A stretch of 12,108 nt of DNA, taken from the NCBI GenBank assembly GCA_910576845.1, contig CAJTJA010000065.1:1-12108 (forward strand), given 5' to 3'. The notes under the pieces are model-generated. The model saw nothing but the letters and a program-made list of their open reading frames with translations. It made no database searches and had not been told where the DNA came from. The stretch comes from an uncultured Oscillibacter sp. GTDB taxonomy: Bacteria > Bacillota > Clostridia > Oscillospirales > Oscillospiraceae. The translations under genes were made by a program, and so were the position numbers. Of this stretch, positions 12,034 through 12,108 are shown one piece after another; position 1 is the stretch's first letter; the number at the start of each line of letters is the position of its first letter.

Positions 12034-12108
12034 GACAGGGTGAACCAAACGTAATGATGTCCACGGGCGGGACCTCGCCGCCGTGGAGCTGGGTAATATC
12101 GCCCAGGT
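12032..12108 (-). pseudogene. Cytosine-5 DNA methyltransferase fragment, cut after the PCQ motif
   Basis: The minus strand from the window edge reads LGDITQLHGGEVPPVDII then TFGSPCQ, matching the segment up to the catalytic motif IV (PCQ) of C-5 cytosine DNA methyltransferases, including the usual GDI and VDII patterns. Directly after PCQ the frame becomes NYPEFQDNQ and does not resemble the family (a DLSVAG-like continuation would be expected). The N-terminal part lies outside the window. The gene therefore appears truncated at about 12031, next to a hairpin and the attachment-like region. Orphan methyltransferases are common cargo of phages and conjugative elements, which fits a mobile-element boundary. 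The missing downstream domains mean this copy should be inactive. Confidence 0.75.

Noticed and set aside
12032..12060. Possible promoter with TTGACA at 12032
   Set aside because: No -10 box at 16-18 bp; the TTGACA is simply the antisense of the TGT CAA codons of the methyltransferase PCQ motif.
11750..12064. Minus-strand protein containing LLDSNQWPHACE
   Set aside because: This segment is antisense to the tRNA-like T-arm and acceptor, a known source of spurious annotated proteins; only the part from 12032 onward is real methyltransferase sequence.

Overview
The window looks like Gram-positive Firmicutes/Clostridia DNA, probably a gut Oscillospirales-type species. Most of the DNA is GC-rich, ribosome-binding sites are strong AGGAGG types, TTG and GTG starts occur, and the response regulators, histidine kinases and phosphatidylserine synthase read like clostridial members of their families. 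This placement is inference; no rRNA or marker gene is present.

Left part (1-3046, all minus strand). Transcription runs right to left. A small unrecognised six-cysteine protein (2602-2958) comes first. Next is a short membrane ORF broken by a one-base shift at an A-run (2383-2495), then a lysine-rich lipoprotein (1582-2343), and then an OmpR-type regulator with its histidine kinase (732-1457 and 1-745; the kinase is cut by the window edge just after its H-box).

Middle (3047-4684, plus strand). A MATE efflux gene has its own consensus promoter, a structured leader ending in a terminator-like hairpin just before the gene, and its own terminator. It looks like an independent cassette between two paralogous regulatory modules.

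Right part (4688-11338). A second, paralogous histidine kinase/response regulator pair (minus strand) is divergent from a tightly packed plus-strand operon: VTT/DedA-like membrane protein, phosphatidylserine synthase, phosphatidylserine decarboxylase, PAP2 phosphatase (frameshifted here), YcxB-like membrane protein and a MacB/FtsX-type permease. VTT-PssA-Psd is a phosphatidylethanolamine synthesis and transport set, comparable in content to B. subtilis pssA-petA(ybfM)-psd.

The main new observation is that three promoters share one architecture. These are the promoters of the six-cysteine protein, of the lipoprotein/two-component operon, and of the phospholipid operon. Each has two tandem 10-bp half-sites (consensus near YTTMAGAAWT), a 13-bp gap, a third half-site, 6 bp, then the -10 box, with identical spacing at all three. 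This defines a candidate envelope regulon controlled by one or both paralogous OmpR-family regulators. It links phosphatidylethanolamine supply, a polycationic surface lipoprotein, small membrane or cysteine-rich proteins and a MacB-like permease. A cell-envelope or cationic-peptide stress response is a reasonable inference but is not proven.

Right end (11339-12108). This stretch is more AT-rich and has no intact gene. It holds the 3' end of a tRNA or tmRNA with CCA and a strong terminator, flanked by two matching pairs of GACCCAC repeats. It ends in a cytosine-5 DNA methyltransferase fragment that stops immediately after its PCQ catalytic motif. It looks like an attachment site or scar of an integrative element.
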